Below are positions 1 to 7,559 of a DNA stretch of 32,018 nucleotides, piece after piece (positions within the stretch are counted from its first letter, which is position 1; each line of letters begins with the position of its first letter). Source of the stretch: DASUKM01 sp036278735 (GTDB lineage: Bacteria > Acidobacteriota > Vicinamibacteria > Vicinamibacterales > 2-12-FULL-66-21); contig DASUKM010000038.1 of the NCBI GenBank assembly GCA_036278735.1, positions 1 to 32,018 on the forward strand, in the 5' to 3' direction. The notes below the pieces were generated by a model that ran no database searches, had not been told where the DNA came from, and saw nothing but the letters and a program-made list of their open reading frames with translations. A program made the translations under genes and the position numbers.

Positions 1-298
1 CTCGCTGCTGTTCGTCGGCTTCATGGCGGCCGTGGCCTTCCTGTTGGTGGGCGGTTTGGGCTGGCCGGCCTGGGGCCTGTGGAAATGGCGCGGCGGCTGG
101 CGGGGCGCGGCCGCGATTCCAGCGGTCATCGAGGGCTTCACCCTCGTGCGGATCATGGCGGGCGTTGCCATCGATCCCACCTCGCACAACCTGTGGCCGT
201 TCGAGCTGGCGATCGCGGGAGTCGCCAGCGTCGCCATCATGGCCGGTCTGGCTGTCGCGCGCTGGACTGTCCGGCCAAAGGGACCGCGCACGGCATAG
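1..298 (+). CDS. Membrane protein of unknown function, 3' part only
   Basis: The reading frame is open from base 2 and ends at TAG 296-298, so the start lies outside the window. About 98 residues are visible. Two hydrophobic stretches are clear: one at the very beginning (rich in Leu, Val, Gly, with several Trp residues) and one near residues 68-86 before a short basic tail ending RPKGPRTA. A weaker hydrophobic stretch lies between them. This fits an integral membrane protein with a cytoplasmic C-terminus. I do not recognise the family. No terminator is visible before the next gene, whose start lies 90 bp downstream. Confidence 0.55.
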   Translation, partial: SLLFVGFMAAVAFLLVGGLGWPAWGLWKWRGGWRGAAAIPAVIEGFTLVRIMAGVAIDPTSHNLWPFELAIAGVASVAIMAGLAVARWTVRPKGPRTA

Positions 299-388
299 GA
301 CAACCTGTCGCCCTGCGCGTTTCGCGCTCGTCCGGCGTACAAACGGCTGGCGCCGAGGCGTCCCGCCGATCCATCATGACGGCCGCAT

Positions 389-2212
389 ATGAACACGCGC
401 CGCCAGTTCCTCATCCGCGCACCGCTCACGTTTCTCGTCACGGCCGCCGCGTGCCGCGGCGACGTCGACCAGGCGTCGAAGCCGTCCGCACAGGCGTCGC
501 CGGCATCCTCCGCCACGCCCGGCGCGCCGCCCACGTTTGCATCGGGCACCGGCAGCGGTCCCGAGGTCACGCCGGAGACGTTTGCCGAAGCCGAGAAGCT
601 GATGCAGGTGACGATGACGCCGGCGCAGCGCGAGCAGGCGGCGTCGTCGTGGCGGACCACGATGGCGCCCTACCTCGAGCGGCGCACCGGACCACGCAAA
701 GTCGCCATGGCCGCGACCGATGCGCCGGCGCTGCTCTGGAAGCCCATGCTGCCGGGCATCGTGACGCTGCCGGCGCGGGATCGGTTCGTCCGCTCGCCGG
801 CCGCGACGGCGGTGCTGCCATCGTCGGACGAGGACATCGCGTTCGCGCCGGTGTCGACGCTGTCGCGGTGGATCGAGTCGCGGCAGCTCACCTCCGAGCG
901 GCTCACGAACATCTATCTCGATCGCATCGCCCGATTCGACGCGAAGACGCGCGCGATCATTACGCTGACCAAAGATCAGGCGCTCGCGCGGGCGAAGCAG
1001 GCTGATGGGGAGATCGCGGCAGGGAAGTATCGCGGCCCGCTGCACGGGATTCCGTACGGCGTCAAGGACCTGCTCGACACCAAAGGCATCCCGACGACCT
1101 ACGGCGCCGAGCCGTTCAGGAACCGCGTGCCGTCGGCGGACTCGGCGGTCGTGCGCCGGTTGAACGACGCCGGCGGGGTCATGGTCGCGAAGCTTTCGCT
1201 GGGGGCGCTCGCGCTCAACGACATCTGGTTCGGCGGCCAGACGATGAATCCGTGGCTGCTCGAAGAGGGCGCGTCCGGATCGAGCGCCGGCCCGGGCGCC
1301 GCGACTGCCGCCGCCTACGTCGGCTTTGCCGTCGGCAGCGAGACCGGCGGCTCCATCGTCGCTCCCGCGATGCGCTGCGGCGTGACGGGATTCCGTCCGA
1401 CCTTCGGCCGCGTCGCGCGGACCGGCGCGATGACGCTGTGCTGGTCGCTCGACAAGCTGGGCCCCATGGCGCGATCGGTCGAAGACACGATGCTCGTGCT
1501 TCAGGCGATCACGGGCCCCGATCCCGGCGATCCGTCGAGCGTGCCGAGCCGGCTCGATTTCGATGCCGGTGCGCCGGTGTCGGGACTGAAGGTCGGCTAC
1601 ATCGCAACGTGGATGCAGGAAGCGCCGGCGACCGACGTCGATCGCGCCGCGATCGAGACGATGAAGAAGCTCGGCATGCAGTTCGTGCCGGTGACGCTTC
1701 CGGACTGGCCGTACGATTCCTTGAATCCGATCCTGTTCGCCGAGGGGGCCGCCTCGTTCGAGGATCTCGCGCTGACGCATCAGCTCGAGACGCTGCGCAT
1801 GCAGGTGAAAGACGCCTGGCCGAACCTGTTTCGCGAGGCGCGCTTCCTCTCGGCTGTCGACACCGTACAGGCCGATCGTCTGCGCCGCAAGGTCGCGCTC
1901 GAGATGGCGCGCATCTTCGATCAGGTCGATCTGCTGATGGTGCCGTCGCTGCGAGACGAGCAGCTCGTCATCACCAACTTCACGGGACATCCGTCGCTGA
2001 CCATGCGCGCGGGGTTCGTCGAGGTCTCGCAGGCACGCAGCGACTGGGCGCCGGATCCCGCCCATCCGCTGCCCACGTTCGACCCGCCGCGGCGCGTTCC
2101 TCACGGCATCACGATCGTCGGGCGTCTGTTCGACGATGGGCTGCTCGGGCGCGTCGGCGCTGCGCTCGAACGGGCATTCGGCGTCGTCGGCGAACGGCCG
2201 ACGGGATTTTAG
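389..2212 (+). CDS. Secreted amidase-signature hydrolase, probable lipoprotein
   Basis: A 607-residue amidase-signature (GatA/FAAH-type) hydrolase that would cleave amide bonds with a Ser-cisSer-Lys triad. Residues 1-22 form a signal sequence that begins MNTRRQFL (twin-arginine-like) and ends AAAC, so Cys22 could be lipidated. A Pro/Ala/Ser-rich linker follows. The catalytic core starts near residue 150. Candidate triad: Lys226 in GVKDLLDT, a Ser in GASGSSAG (294-301, probably Ser298), and Ser322 in SETGGSIVAPA. The core is followed by the usual family sequence, including RPTFGRVARTGAM and LGPMARSVED. The length exceeds a bare amidase (about 480) because of a roughly 150-residue N-terminal extension. 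The substrate cannot be read from sequence; export argues against the GatCAB role. No good ribosome-binding site precedes the ATG. The stop codon overlaps a heptad repeat array. Confidence 0.9.
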   Translation: MNTRRQFLIRAPLTFLVTAAACRGDVDQASKPSAQASPASSATPGAPPTFASGTGSGPEVTPETFAEAEKLMQVTMTPAQREQAASSWRTTMAPYLERRTGPRKVAMAATDAPALLWKPMLPGIVTLPARDRFVRSPAATAVLPSSDEDIAFAPVSTLSRWIESRQLTSERLTNIYLDRIARFDAKTRAIITLTKDQALARAKQADGEIAAGKYRGPLHGIPYGVKDLLDTKGIPTTYGAEPFRNRVPSADSAVVRRLNDAGGVMVAKLSLGALALNDIWFGGQTMNPWLLEEGASGSSAGPGAATAAAYVGFAVGSETGGSIVAPAMRCGVTGFRPTFGRVARTGAMTLCWSLDKLGPMARSVEDTMLVLQAITGPDPGDPSSVPSRLDFDAGAPVSGLKVGYIATWMQEAPATDVDRAAIETMKKLGMQFVPVTLPDWPYDSLNPILFAEGAASFEDLALTHQLETLRMQVKDAWPNLFREARFLSAVDTVQADRLRRKVALEMARIFDQVDLLMVPSLRDEQLVITNFTGHPSLTMRAGFVEVSQARSDWAPDPAHPLPTFDPPRRVPHGITIVGRLFDDGLLGRVGAALERAFGVVGERPTGF

Positions 2213-2260
2213 GCGTTAGGCGTTAGGCGTTGGGCGTTGGGCGTTGGGCGTTGGGCGTTG
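2212..2260. repeat. Heptanucleotide tandem array A (GGCGTTA/GGCGTTG x7)
   Basis: Seven consecutive 7-bp units: GGCGTTA at 2212-2218 and 2219-2225, then GGCGTTG five times to 2260. The first G belongs to the TAG stop of the amidase gene. The array ends 14 bp before the convergent Uma2 gene's stop. Read on the minus strand and shifted, the units are CCCAACG and CCTAACG, close to the units of the array at 24489-24516. Confidence 0.95.
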
Positions 2261-2274
2261 GGAAGGCGCCGATC

Positions 2275-2856
2275 TTATTCGGCGAACAGCGGCGCCAGCG
2301 GGATCTCGAGTCCGCGCAGCAGCGATGTCGTGAGCACGTCACCCGCCCCGGCCGACAGCTCCATCGGCCGGCCGAACCGACCGTCGACGGCTTTGTACAC
2401 TCGAACGACGTCGACGACCGGATCGACGACCCAGTACTCCGCCACCCCAGACCGTTCGTAGAGTAGCCGCTTGATCGTTTCGTCGCGTTTGCGCGTTCCC
2501 GGCGAGCCGATCTCGATGACCAGCTCCGGCGTTCCCCGCGCGTGCTGCGACGTGAGGATGTCGGCCGCGCGCTCGTTCGACATGTAGAGAAGATCCGGCT
2601 CGACGATGTCGAAATTCGAGAAGACAACGTCGAAGGGTGCGAGGAAGACGCGGCCCGTCTTGTGCGTCTGGAGCCAGTTTCCAATCGCGAGATGCAGACG
2701 GCCAACGGTTTCCTGATGACGTGTGTTCGGCGCCGGCGTCACGAAATGCTCCCCGTCGATCAGTTCGTGCCGCTTCCCATCGTCGGGAAACTGCAGGAAG
2801 TCTTCGTAGGTGAGCTTCACGGCCCGATTGGTCCTCACGTCGTCACCCCCGGCCAT
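2275..2856 (-). CDS. Uma2 family (DUF820) PD-(D/E)XK nuclease-like protein
   Basis: A 193-residue protein of the Uma2/DUF820 family, which has a restriction-endonuclease-like fold and is abundant in cyanobacteria and acidobacteria. Its biological substrate is largely unknown. Visible landmarks are RHELIDGE (29-36), the VEPDLLYM strand with Asp88, ELVIEIGSPGTRKRD (111-125) with Glu115, Lys129, then GVAEYWVVDP (137-146). This is the expected spacing for an intact active site. Length is normal. The gene is monocistronic and converges on the amidase gene. A TACAAT hexamer stands exactly 6 nt before the ATG with no ribosome-binding site, so the mRNA may be leaderless. Confidence 0.9.
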   Translation of the reverse strand: MAGGDDVRTNRAVKLTYEDFLQFPDDGKRHELIDGEHFVTPAPNTRHQETVGRLHLAIGNWLQTHKTGRVFLAPFDVVFSNFDIVEPDLLYMSNERAADILTSQHARGTPELVIEIGSPGTRKRDETIKRLLYERSGVAEYWVVDPVVDVVRVYKAVDGRFGRPMELSAGAGDVLTTSLLRGLEIPLAPLFAE

Positions 2857-2862
2857 CTGCTC

Positions 2863-2868
2863 ATTGTA
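2863..2868 (-). promoter_or_regulatory. Putative -10 element TACAAT for the Uma2 gene
   Basis: TACAAT on the minus strand matches TATAAT at five of six positions and is followed by 6 nt and then the ATG. Transcription would begin at or next to the A of the start codon. Confidence 0.5.
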
Positions 2869-3002
2869 GCGTCGTCAGGTGCGAACGGCGTGCCGCGCCG
2901 AAATGGGTCGATGTTCTGGGCGGCTGGGTTGAGCGTTGCAGAAAGTACTCAGACGGATCGGCTGCAGGATGGCGGGATCTGCACGTTGCGCGTCGCGTCC
3001 GA

Positions 3003-3008
3003 TAGAAT
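3003..3008 (+). promoter_or_regulatory. Putative -10 element TAGAAT before a gene remnant
   Basis: TAGAAT lies 6 nt before the GTG at 3015. The arrangement is the same as at the other leaderless-type starts in this window and suggests that the remnant behind it once had, or still has, a working promoter. Confidence 0.4.
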
Positions 3009-3014
3009 CCTGTC

Positions 3015-3113
3015 GTGGGAGAAACCCGGGTCGATCTTCGGCATCGGCTCGAGGACCAGCGCGACGCCTACAGCGGGCCGATTGCACAGACAATCCTGAT
3101 CGAGATCGGGCTA
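3015..3113 (+). pseudogene. Remnant of the N-terminus of an ATPase-like (HATPase-type) protein
   Basis: Translation from GTG 3015 gives about 33 residues (VGETRVDLRHRLEDQRDAY, then a TILIEIG stretch) that resemble the start of a conserved family I recall as histidine-kinase-like ATPases, whose N-terminus reads roughly VDLLHLLEDLRDAYPGSLEETILTEIVANSLDSGA. The likeness stops after about residue 33. The frame then runs on through unrelated low-quality sequence to a stop near 3351, antisense to the VOC gene. I read this as a truncated relic. The family match is from memory. Confidence 0.35.
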
Positions 3114-3256
3114 CCTGGAAGAGACAATCCGGCACCAGTTCGAGCGCTGATCGACCCGACGTTCGACGAGCTGTGTCGTCGTCAGTATCCGCGTGCGTCA
3201 GCTTCGACGTCGATGAGCGGGCTCGCGCGCGCCCGCATCGCGCTCCCAACATACAT

Positions 3257-3634
3257 TCAGCCGTCCCGGAAGAAGATGAGCCCGTTGCCGTCCGGATCGC
3301 GGAACCCGAACTCGCGCGTGCCCCACTCCGTGTCGCGTACCTCGACGCGTTGATCCAGCGCGCCGCGCCGCCGGTACTCGTCGCACAACGAGTCCGGGTC
3401 GTCCACTTGGATCCGGAATCTCAACTGCCCTGCGGTTCCTTTCTTGAAATGGTCGTCATGCTGCCACTGCATGTGCAGAGACACGTCGTCGCGCCGGACG
3501 CCCGCGTAGTTGCCGGGATCGTTCTCGTAGCGGAAGTCGATTTCGAATCCCAGCCGTTCAACGTAGTACCGCAGGGCGGCCTCGACGTCACGGACGTCGA
3601 GAATAGGAATCGCGAGTGCGAGTCGTGCTGGCAT
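3257..3634 (-). CDS. VOC-superfamily (glyoxalase/bleomycin-resistance-like) protein
   Basis: A 125-residue single-module vicinal-oxygen-chelate protein. The first strand AIPILDVRDVEAALRYYVERLGF (8-30) and the closing motif TREFGFRDPDGNGLIFF (106-122) are typical of the bleomycin-resistance/glyoxalase-like group. These small cytoplasmic proteins bind or modify small molecules, often as dimers. The ATG at 3634 was chosen because GAGGAG lies about 10 nt before it; reading further upstream in frame gives implausible sequence. Stop is TGA at 3257-3259. The substrate is not predictable. The gene stands alone in a decayed region between two apparent gene remnants. Confidence 0.85.
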   Translation of the reverse strand: MPARLALAIPILDVRDVEAALRYYVERLGFEIDFRYENDPGNYAGVRRDDVSLHMQWQHDDHFKKGTAGQLRFRIQVDDPDSLCDEYRRRGALDQRVEVRDTEWGTREFGFRDPDGNGLIFFRDG

Positions 3635-3659
3635 ATCAGGAAAACTCCTCGCGCCGCGG

Positions 3660-3785
3660 TCAGCCGCGAGCGTCTGAGAGGGCCGTCGCCCCGAACGCGG
3701 CGATCTGGCCGAAAACGGGGTTGACGTAGGCGGGCTGATTCGTGTCGAACAGGCCCGCGGTGACGTCGATCCAGCGACCCACGTC
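3660..3785 (-). pseudogene. C-terminal coding remnant of unknown origin
   Basis: On the minus strand, directly after an in-frame TAG at 3786-3788, about 41 codons read DVGRWIDVTAGLFD, then TNQPAYVNPVFGQIAAFGAT and SDARG before TGA at 3660-3662. The composition looks like real protein and recalls the last strands of outer-membrane receptor barrels, but the homology is only suspected. Upstream, in another frame, the sequence PSCEWAQQNHYRVALTG also looks protein-like, so one frameshift near 3785 could link the two. The rest of 3786-3890 holds no recognisable gene. Confidence 0.25.
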
Positions 3786-3890
3786 CTACGCCGGTGAGGG
3801 CCACTCGATAGTGATTCTGTTGCGCCCACTCGCAGGAGGGCTTCGGGCACGAAACTCGTCATCGGGCGCGCCACAGCCTGGCGGCCCGGC

Positions 3891-3941
3891 CACGAGTGTC
3901 CTCCGGAGAGGACACTCGTGCAAAGAACAAGATCTGACCCC
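3891..3941. repeat. Palindromic REP-like element, solo half-copy (R1)
   Basis: A perfect 13-bp stem, CACGAGTGTCCTC (3891-3903) and GAGGACACTCGTG (3908-3920), with a 4-nt loop, is followed by CAAAGAACAAGATCTGACCCC split at 3921-3941. The flank and hairpin match the right halves of the copies at 15898-16008 and 31528-31635. No left half is present. The element ends 1 bp from the stop codon of the permease gene. Confidence 0.85.
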
Positions 3942-3942
3942 G

Positions 3943-6630
3943 CTAGTCCTGGCGCAGGGCGACGGTGGGGTCGACGTGCGAGGCGCGGCGGGCGGGCAGC
4001 CACGTCGCGAGCGCGCCGACGATCGCGAGGCCGGCCATCGAGGCCCCGAGCGTGAGCGGGTCCCAGGGCTGAATGCCGTACAGCAGCGATGCGGCGGTGC
4101 GAGCGGCGGCGATGGCCAGGACGCCTCCGATCAGCAGACCTGCGGCGAGCAATGCGCCGGCCTGACGCAACACCATCCGCAGCACCGAGGCCGCTTCGGC
4201 GCCCAATGCCATCCGGATGCCGATCTCCACGCGCCGGCGCGCCACCGCGTACGACATGACGCCGTAGAGTCCGAGCATCGCGATGAGCGCCGCGAGGCCG
4301 CCGAACACCCCCGACAGGATCGCCATCAGCCGCTCGCGCGAGAGCCCCGCATCGATCACGGACTCCATCGTGCGATAACGCAGCGAGATCTCTGGATTCG
4401 CCTTCGCCATGGTCCGCGTGATCTCGCCGGTGATCGCAGGCAAGGCCAGTCCGGACCGCACCATCAGATGCGGCGACGAATCGTCGGCGGGCCGCTGATC
4501 CATGTCGAGATACGCGATCGGCAGCAGCGGCTGGCGCAGGCTGCTGTACTTGGAATCCTTCACGACGCCGACGATGGTGTACCGCGGCCGCGGCGTGCCG
4601 ACGGGTGTCACGACGTCGAATGTGCGGCCGAGCGGATCGCCGCTGCCGAGGTACCGGCGCGCGAACGTTTCGTTCACGATCGCGGCGAGCGGTCCGATCG
4701 CGTCCGCGCGCTGGAAGTCGCGGCCGATCGCGATCGGCGTTTGCATCACGTCGAAATAGCCGGGCGTGATCGCGTTGAACATGGGTAGCGTCTGCGCCTC
4801 GCGGCCGTCCACGACAACGCGGTCGTTCCAGCCGGAGCCGTCGATCGGCAGAACGGACACTTCCGCCGCCGCCTCCACGCCGGGAAGCGCGCGAATGCGC
4901 GAGAGCAGCCGCTCGTGGAACATCGCCGAAGGATCGGCCGGCACGTTCGCGGGCGTCAGGTCGAGCGCCGCGACGAGCACGTGGCGCGGCTGAAACCCCA
5001 TCGGCTGTGTGGCCAGGTTGCGAGCCGTGCGGGCGAACAAGAGCGCGCCCACGACGAGGACCAGCGAGAGCGCCACCTGCACGACCACGAGGCTGCTGCG
5101 CAGCGTGAAGCGCCCGGCGGCTTCGGTCGTGCCGCGTGCCCCGACCTTCATCGCGGTGCCGGGATCGACGGCCGTGGCGCGCAGCGCGGGCGTCAGCCCG
5201 AAGATCAGGCAGGCGAGCACCGCGATGCCGATCGCGAAGCCGAAGACGCGCGCGTCGAAGGCGACATCCAGCGAGAGGGCCGTTCCGCCGCGGGCGATGA
5301 GCGCAACCAGCGCCGCGCTCGACCATCGCGCCACCAGCAGCCCCGCCGCCGTCCCGAGCACCGCCACGAGCAGGCTCTCGGCCACCAGCTGTTCGACGAT
5401 GCGCCGGCGCGAGGCGCCGATGGCGAGCCGGACCGAGATTTCGCGCACGCGCGTCGTGGCGCGCGCGAGCATCAGGTTGGCGAGATTCGCGCACGCGATC
5501 AGAAGGACCAGTCCCGTGATGCCGAGCAGGATCCACACGGGGGTTTGATACGCGTCCCGCAGCGTCGAGACACCGGTGCCCGCCGGCACCGCGGTGAGCG
5601 TCAGGGCCAGATAGCCCTGCCGGTCCTCGGCGTCGTACGTCGCGGGCAGCGTCGCGTGATAAATCGCGGGCGAGAGCGCGCCCAGACGAGCGCTGGCCTG
5701 CTGGACCGACATGCCCGGCGCGAGACGGCCGATGGCGTCGAGAAACCAGAGCGTCGAAGTCGTGTACGGATCGGGCGGCCCTTCGAGGAGTGGCACCGCA
5801 CAGAGCGGGGCCGCGACGTCGAACGATCGTCCGACCTCGATGCCGGTGAACGCCGGCGGCGTGATGCCGAGGATCTCGACCGGGTGGCCGTCGAGCGACA
5901 TCGGCCGGCCGATCACCGGCTCGCCGCCGAACTGCCGTTGCCAGAACGCGTAGCTGAGCACGACGCCCGGAGACCCGCACCCGCGGCGGTCGTCGGCCGG
6001 CGTGAGGAGGCGGCCGCGCCACGCCTGGACGCCGACAGTGTCGAAGAACGCGCCGCTCGCCCAGATGCCTTCGACGAGCTGCATCGGACCGCCGCGTGCG
6101 ATGTTGAAGAACGCCGTGCCCCAGACGGCAGCGGAGGAAAACACGTGCTGACGCGTCCGGATTTGTTCCCACTCCGGGACCGAGAGCACGGAGTAGCGGC
6201 CCGTCCGGGATCCGGACCGTCCACCCTTGTGAGGGACGAGCTCCACGGAGACGAGCTGCTCGGGCCGCTCTACGGGAAGCGGCCGCAGCCAGACGGCGTT
6301 CATCACCTGGAACATCGCCGTATTGGCGCCTGTGCCGAGCGCGAGCGTGAGGATCGCGACCGCCGCGAACGTGGGATTGCGCGCCAACACGCGGGCGCCG
6401 TATCGCAGATCGTGGTACCGCTGCTCGAGCCACGTGAGCGTGTTCATCTCGTAGATCTCCTCGCGCACCCGCGTCGCGTTGCCCAGTCGGCGCTGCGCCG
6501 CCGCGCGCGCCTCGGCGGGCGGCATGCCGCGCGCCACGTTGTCGTCGGTCTCGATCTGCAGATAGGCGTCGAGCTCGCGCGCGCGCTCGTCGTCCCAGTA
6601 GCGGCGGCGGAAGAACCGTGTCCAGCCCAT
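3943..6630 (-). CDS. ADOP family (FtsX/MacB-like) permease
   Basis: An 895-residue permease of the acidobacterial duplicated orphan permease (ADOP) type. A soluble prefix (1-75, with RARELDAYLQIETDDNVARGM) precedes TM1 (about 86-108). A large periplasmic MacB_PCD-like domain (115-360) includes FWQRQFGGEPVIGRP. TM segments near 364-385 are followed by the FtsX motif REISVRLAIGASRRRIVEQL (396-415). The second half repeats this layout and ends with VEIGIRMALGAEAASVLRMV plus two more TM segments. No ATPase gene is adjacent, as is usual for ADOPs. Role: probably export or outer-envelope transport, with unknown substrate. The start lies 6 bp after the PadR gene's stop, so the two form an operon. 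The stop abuts repeat R1. Confidence 0.9.
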   Translation of the reverse strand: MGWTRFFRRRYWDDERARELDAYLQIETDDNVARGMPPAEARAAAQRRLGNATRVREEIYEMNTLTWLEQRYHDLRYGARVLARNPTFAAVAILTLALGTGANTAMFQVMNAVWLRPLPVERPEQLVSVELVPHKGGRSGSRTGRYSVLSVPEWEQIRTRQHVFSSAAVWGTAFFNIARGGPMQLVEGIWASGAFFDTVGVQAWRGRLLTPADDRRGCGSPGVVLSYAFWQRQFGGEPVIGRPMSLDGHPVEILGITPPAFTGIEVGRSFDVAAPLCAVPLLEGPPDPYTTSTLWFLDAIGRLAPGMSVQQASARLGALSPAIYHATLPATYDAEDRQGYLALTLTAVPAGTGVSTLRDAYQTPVWILLGITGLVLLIACANLANLMLARATTRVREISVRLAIGASRRRIVEQLVAESLLVAVLGTAAGLLVARWSSAALVALIARGGTALSLDVAFDARVFGFAIGIAVLACLIFGLTPALRATAVDPGTAMKVGARGTTEAAGRFTLRSSLVVVQVALSLVLVVGALLFARTARNLATQPMGFQPRHVLVAALDLTPANVPADPSAMFHERLLSRIRALPGVEAAAEVSVLPIDGSGWNDRVVVDGREAQTLPMFNAITPGYFDVMQTPIAIGRDFQRADAIGPLAAIVNETFARRYLGSGDPLGRTFDVVTPVGTPRPRYTIVGVVKDSKYSSLRQPLLPIAYLDMDQRPADDSSPHLMVRSGLALPAITGEITRTMAKANPEISLRYRTMESVIDAGLSRERLMAILSGVFGGLAALIAMLGLYGVMSYAVARRRVEIGIRMALGAEAASVLRMVLRQAGALLAAGLLIGGVLAIAAARTAASLLYGIQPWDPLTLGASMAGLAIVGALATWLPARRASHVDPTVALRQD

Positions 6631-6636
6631 GGCCCG

Positions 6637-6990
6637 CTACTCCTCCGCGGGCCGCAGGATGCGGTTGATCGCGCGCACGATCTCGTCCCAGCGGCTGGTT
6701 TGATCCGCGAGTTGCTGGCGTCCGCGAGGCGTGAGCCGGTAGTAGCGCGCCCTTCTGTTGTTTTCCGACGTGCCCCAGAACGACGCGATCCAGCCGCGGT
6801 CTTCCAGCCGGTGCAGGGCGGGGTAGAGCGATCCGTGTTCGACCTGGAGCACGGCGTCCGACCGGTGCTCGATGACGTGGGCGATCGTGTGGCCGTGCGC
6901 CGGCCCGAGCGCCAGCGTCTTCAGGATCAGCAGGTCGAGCGTGCCCTGGAGCAATTCCCCCTGCATCGGCGGATTTCCGCGCTTCGGCAT
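6637..6990 (-). CDS. PadR family transcriptional regulator
   Basis: A 117-residue winged-helix regulator. The core QGTLDLLILKTLALGPAHGHTIAHVIEHRS, HGSLYPALHRLEDRGWI and RRARYYRLTPRGRQQL are canonical PadR signatures. PadR proteins repress neighbouring genes, often efflux or permease genes, and are released by small ligands. It lies directly upstream of the ADOP permease on the same strand (6 bp gap), an arrangement common in acidobacteria, and is expected to control that operon. An alternative start at the internal Met9 (MQGELLQG) is possible. I chose the outer ATG because a TAGACT hexamer stands 7 nt before it. No PadR operator dyad was recognised. Confidence 0.93.
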   Translation of the reverse strand: MPKRGNPPMQGELLQGTLDLLILKTLALGPAHGHTIAHVIEHRSDAVLQVEHGSLYPALHRLEDRGWIASFWGTSENNRRARYYRLTPRGRQQLADQTSRWDEIVRAINRILRPAEE

Positions 6991-6997
6991 CGAGAGA

Positions 6998-7003
6998 AGT
7001 CTA
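6998..7003 (-). promoter_or_regulatory. Putative -10 element TAGACT of the padR-permease operon
   Basis: TAGACT on the minus strand, 7 nt before the ATG, with no Shine-Dalgarno sequence between. A weak -35-like TTCAGG lies 17 nt further upstream. Confidence 0.4.
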
Positions 7004-7177
7004 CTCCAGAAGATGATCGACCTGAAGAACTACTTGCGCGGCGCGAAATCGTTGTATTTACAGTGCTGATTTGGCGCGGTGGTCTAGGGGTGACGCCGTG
7101 TCGGCAGCAAAATACCCCTCAGCCGTAATGGAGAGCGCCGCGGGAACCGATAGAAGCGCCAGAAGGCTCCCGAACAG

Positions 7178-7507
7178 ATGATTTGGTTCTTCACGCACGA
7201 TGCGGCGCAGGTCGACATCGAAGTGCAGCACGGGGCGCGCGAGGGCACCTACGTGCTCGTCGTCACGCAGCCGAACGGCGCCGAGCGCGTCGAGCAGTTC
7301 GATCGGCCGGAGCGTCTGGTCACGCGCGTCCTGGCCGTGCAGCGGCAACTGCTCGAGGACGGATGGATGCCGCGGAGCCCGGTGGGCGGCCGGGTGAAGA
7401 TGCCGATCATCAGCGCACGCCGGCGGTACTACCGGCACGCGCGGCGCACGCTGACCCAGTTGCACCGAACGGTGACGCGCCGGCTCGCCGCCGCGTTCGG
7501 GCTGTAG
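7178..7507 (+). CDS. Conserved hypothetical protein, 109 residues
   Basis: A small soluble protein. The N-terminal half (MIWFFTHDAAQVDIEVQHG, then EGTYVLVVTQPNGAERVEQFD) looks like a short beta-sheet of alternating hydrophobic residues. The second half is helical and increasingly basic, with many Arg residues near 83-104. There is no signal peptide, TM segment or catalytic motif. I have an impression of similar short proteins in related acidobacteria but cannot assign a family. AGAAGG at 7161-7166 may be the ribosome-binding site, about 11 nt before the ATG. It converges on the radical SAM gene across heptad array B. The 187 bp between it and padR shows no other gene. Confidence 0.65.
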   Translation: MIWFFTHDAAQVDIEVQHGAREGTYVLVVTQPNGAERVEQFDRPERLVTRVLAVQRQLLEDGWMPRSPVGGRVKMPIISARRRYYRHARRTLTQLHRTVTRRLAAAFGL

Positions 7508-7513
7508 TCAGCG

Positions 7514-7555
7514 CCAGTTACCAGTTACCAGTTACCAGTTGCCAGTTGCCAGTTG
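7514..7555. repeat. Heptanucleotide tandem array B (CCAGTTA/CCAGTTG x6)
   Basis: Six exact-length 7-bp units: CCAGTTA three times (7514-7534), then CCAGTTG three times (7535-7555). It fills the space between two convergent stop codons, 6 bp after one (7507) and 4 bp before the other (7560). The unit is related to that of array D at 30110-30149 (CCAGCTT). Confidence 0.95.
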
Positions 7556-7559
7556 CCCA

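Noticed and set aside
3257..6433. Very long open frame on the minus strand in a second register across the permease and VOC genes
   Set aside because: Its translation is Arg/Ala/His-rich shadow sequence typical of GC-rich DNA; only the last 125 residues (the VOC protein) resemble a family.
4915..7128. Plus-strand open frame of over 700 codons opposite the permease and padR
   Set aside because: The composition is that of an antisense shadow and it conflicts with two well-supported minus-strand genes.
7072..7130. Sequence GGTGGTCTAGGGGTGACGCC resembles a tRNA D-arm region
   Set aside because: No acceptor stem, anticodon arm or GTTCGA-type T-arm can be built around it.
7514..7555. CRISPR array, because of regularly repeated short units
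   Set aside because: Units are 7 bp and directly adjacent with no spacers, and no cas gene is present. The same applies to the other three heptad arrays.
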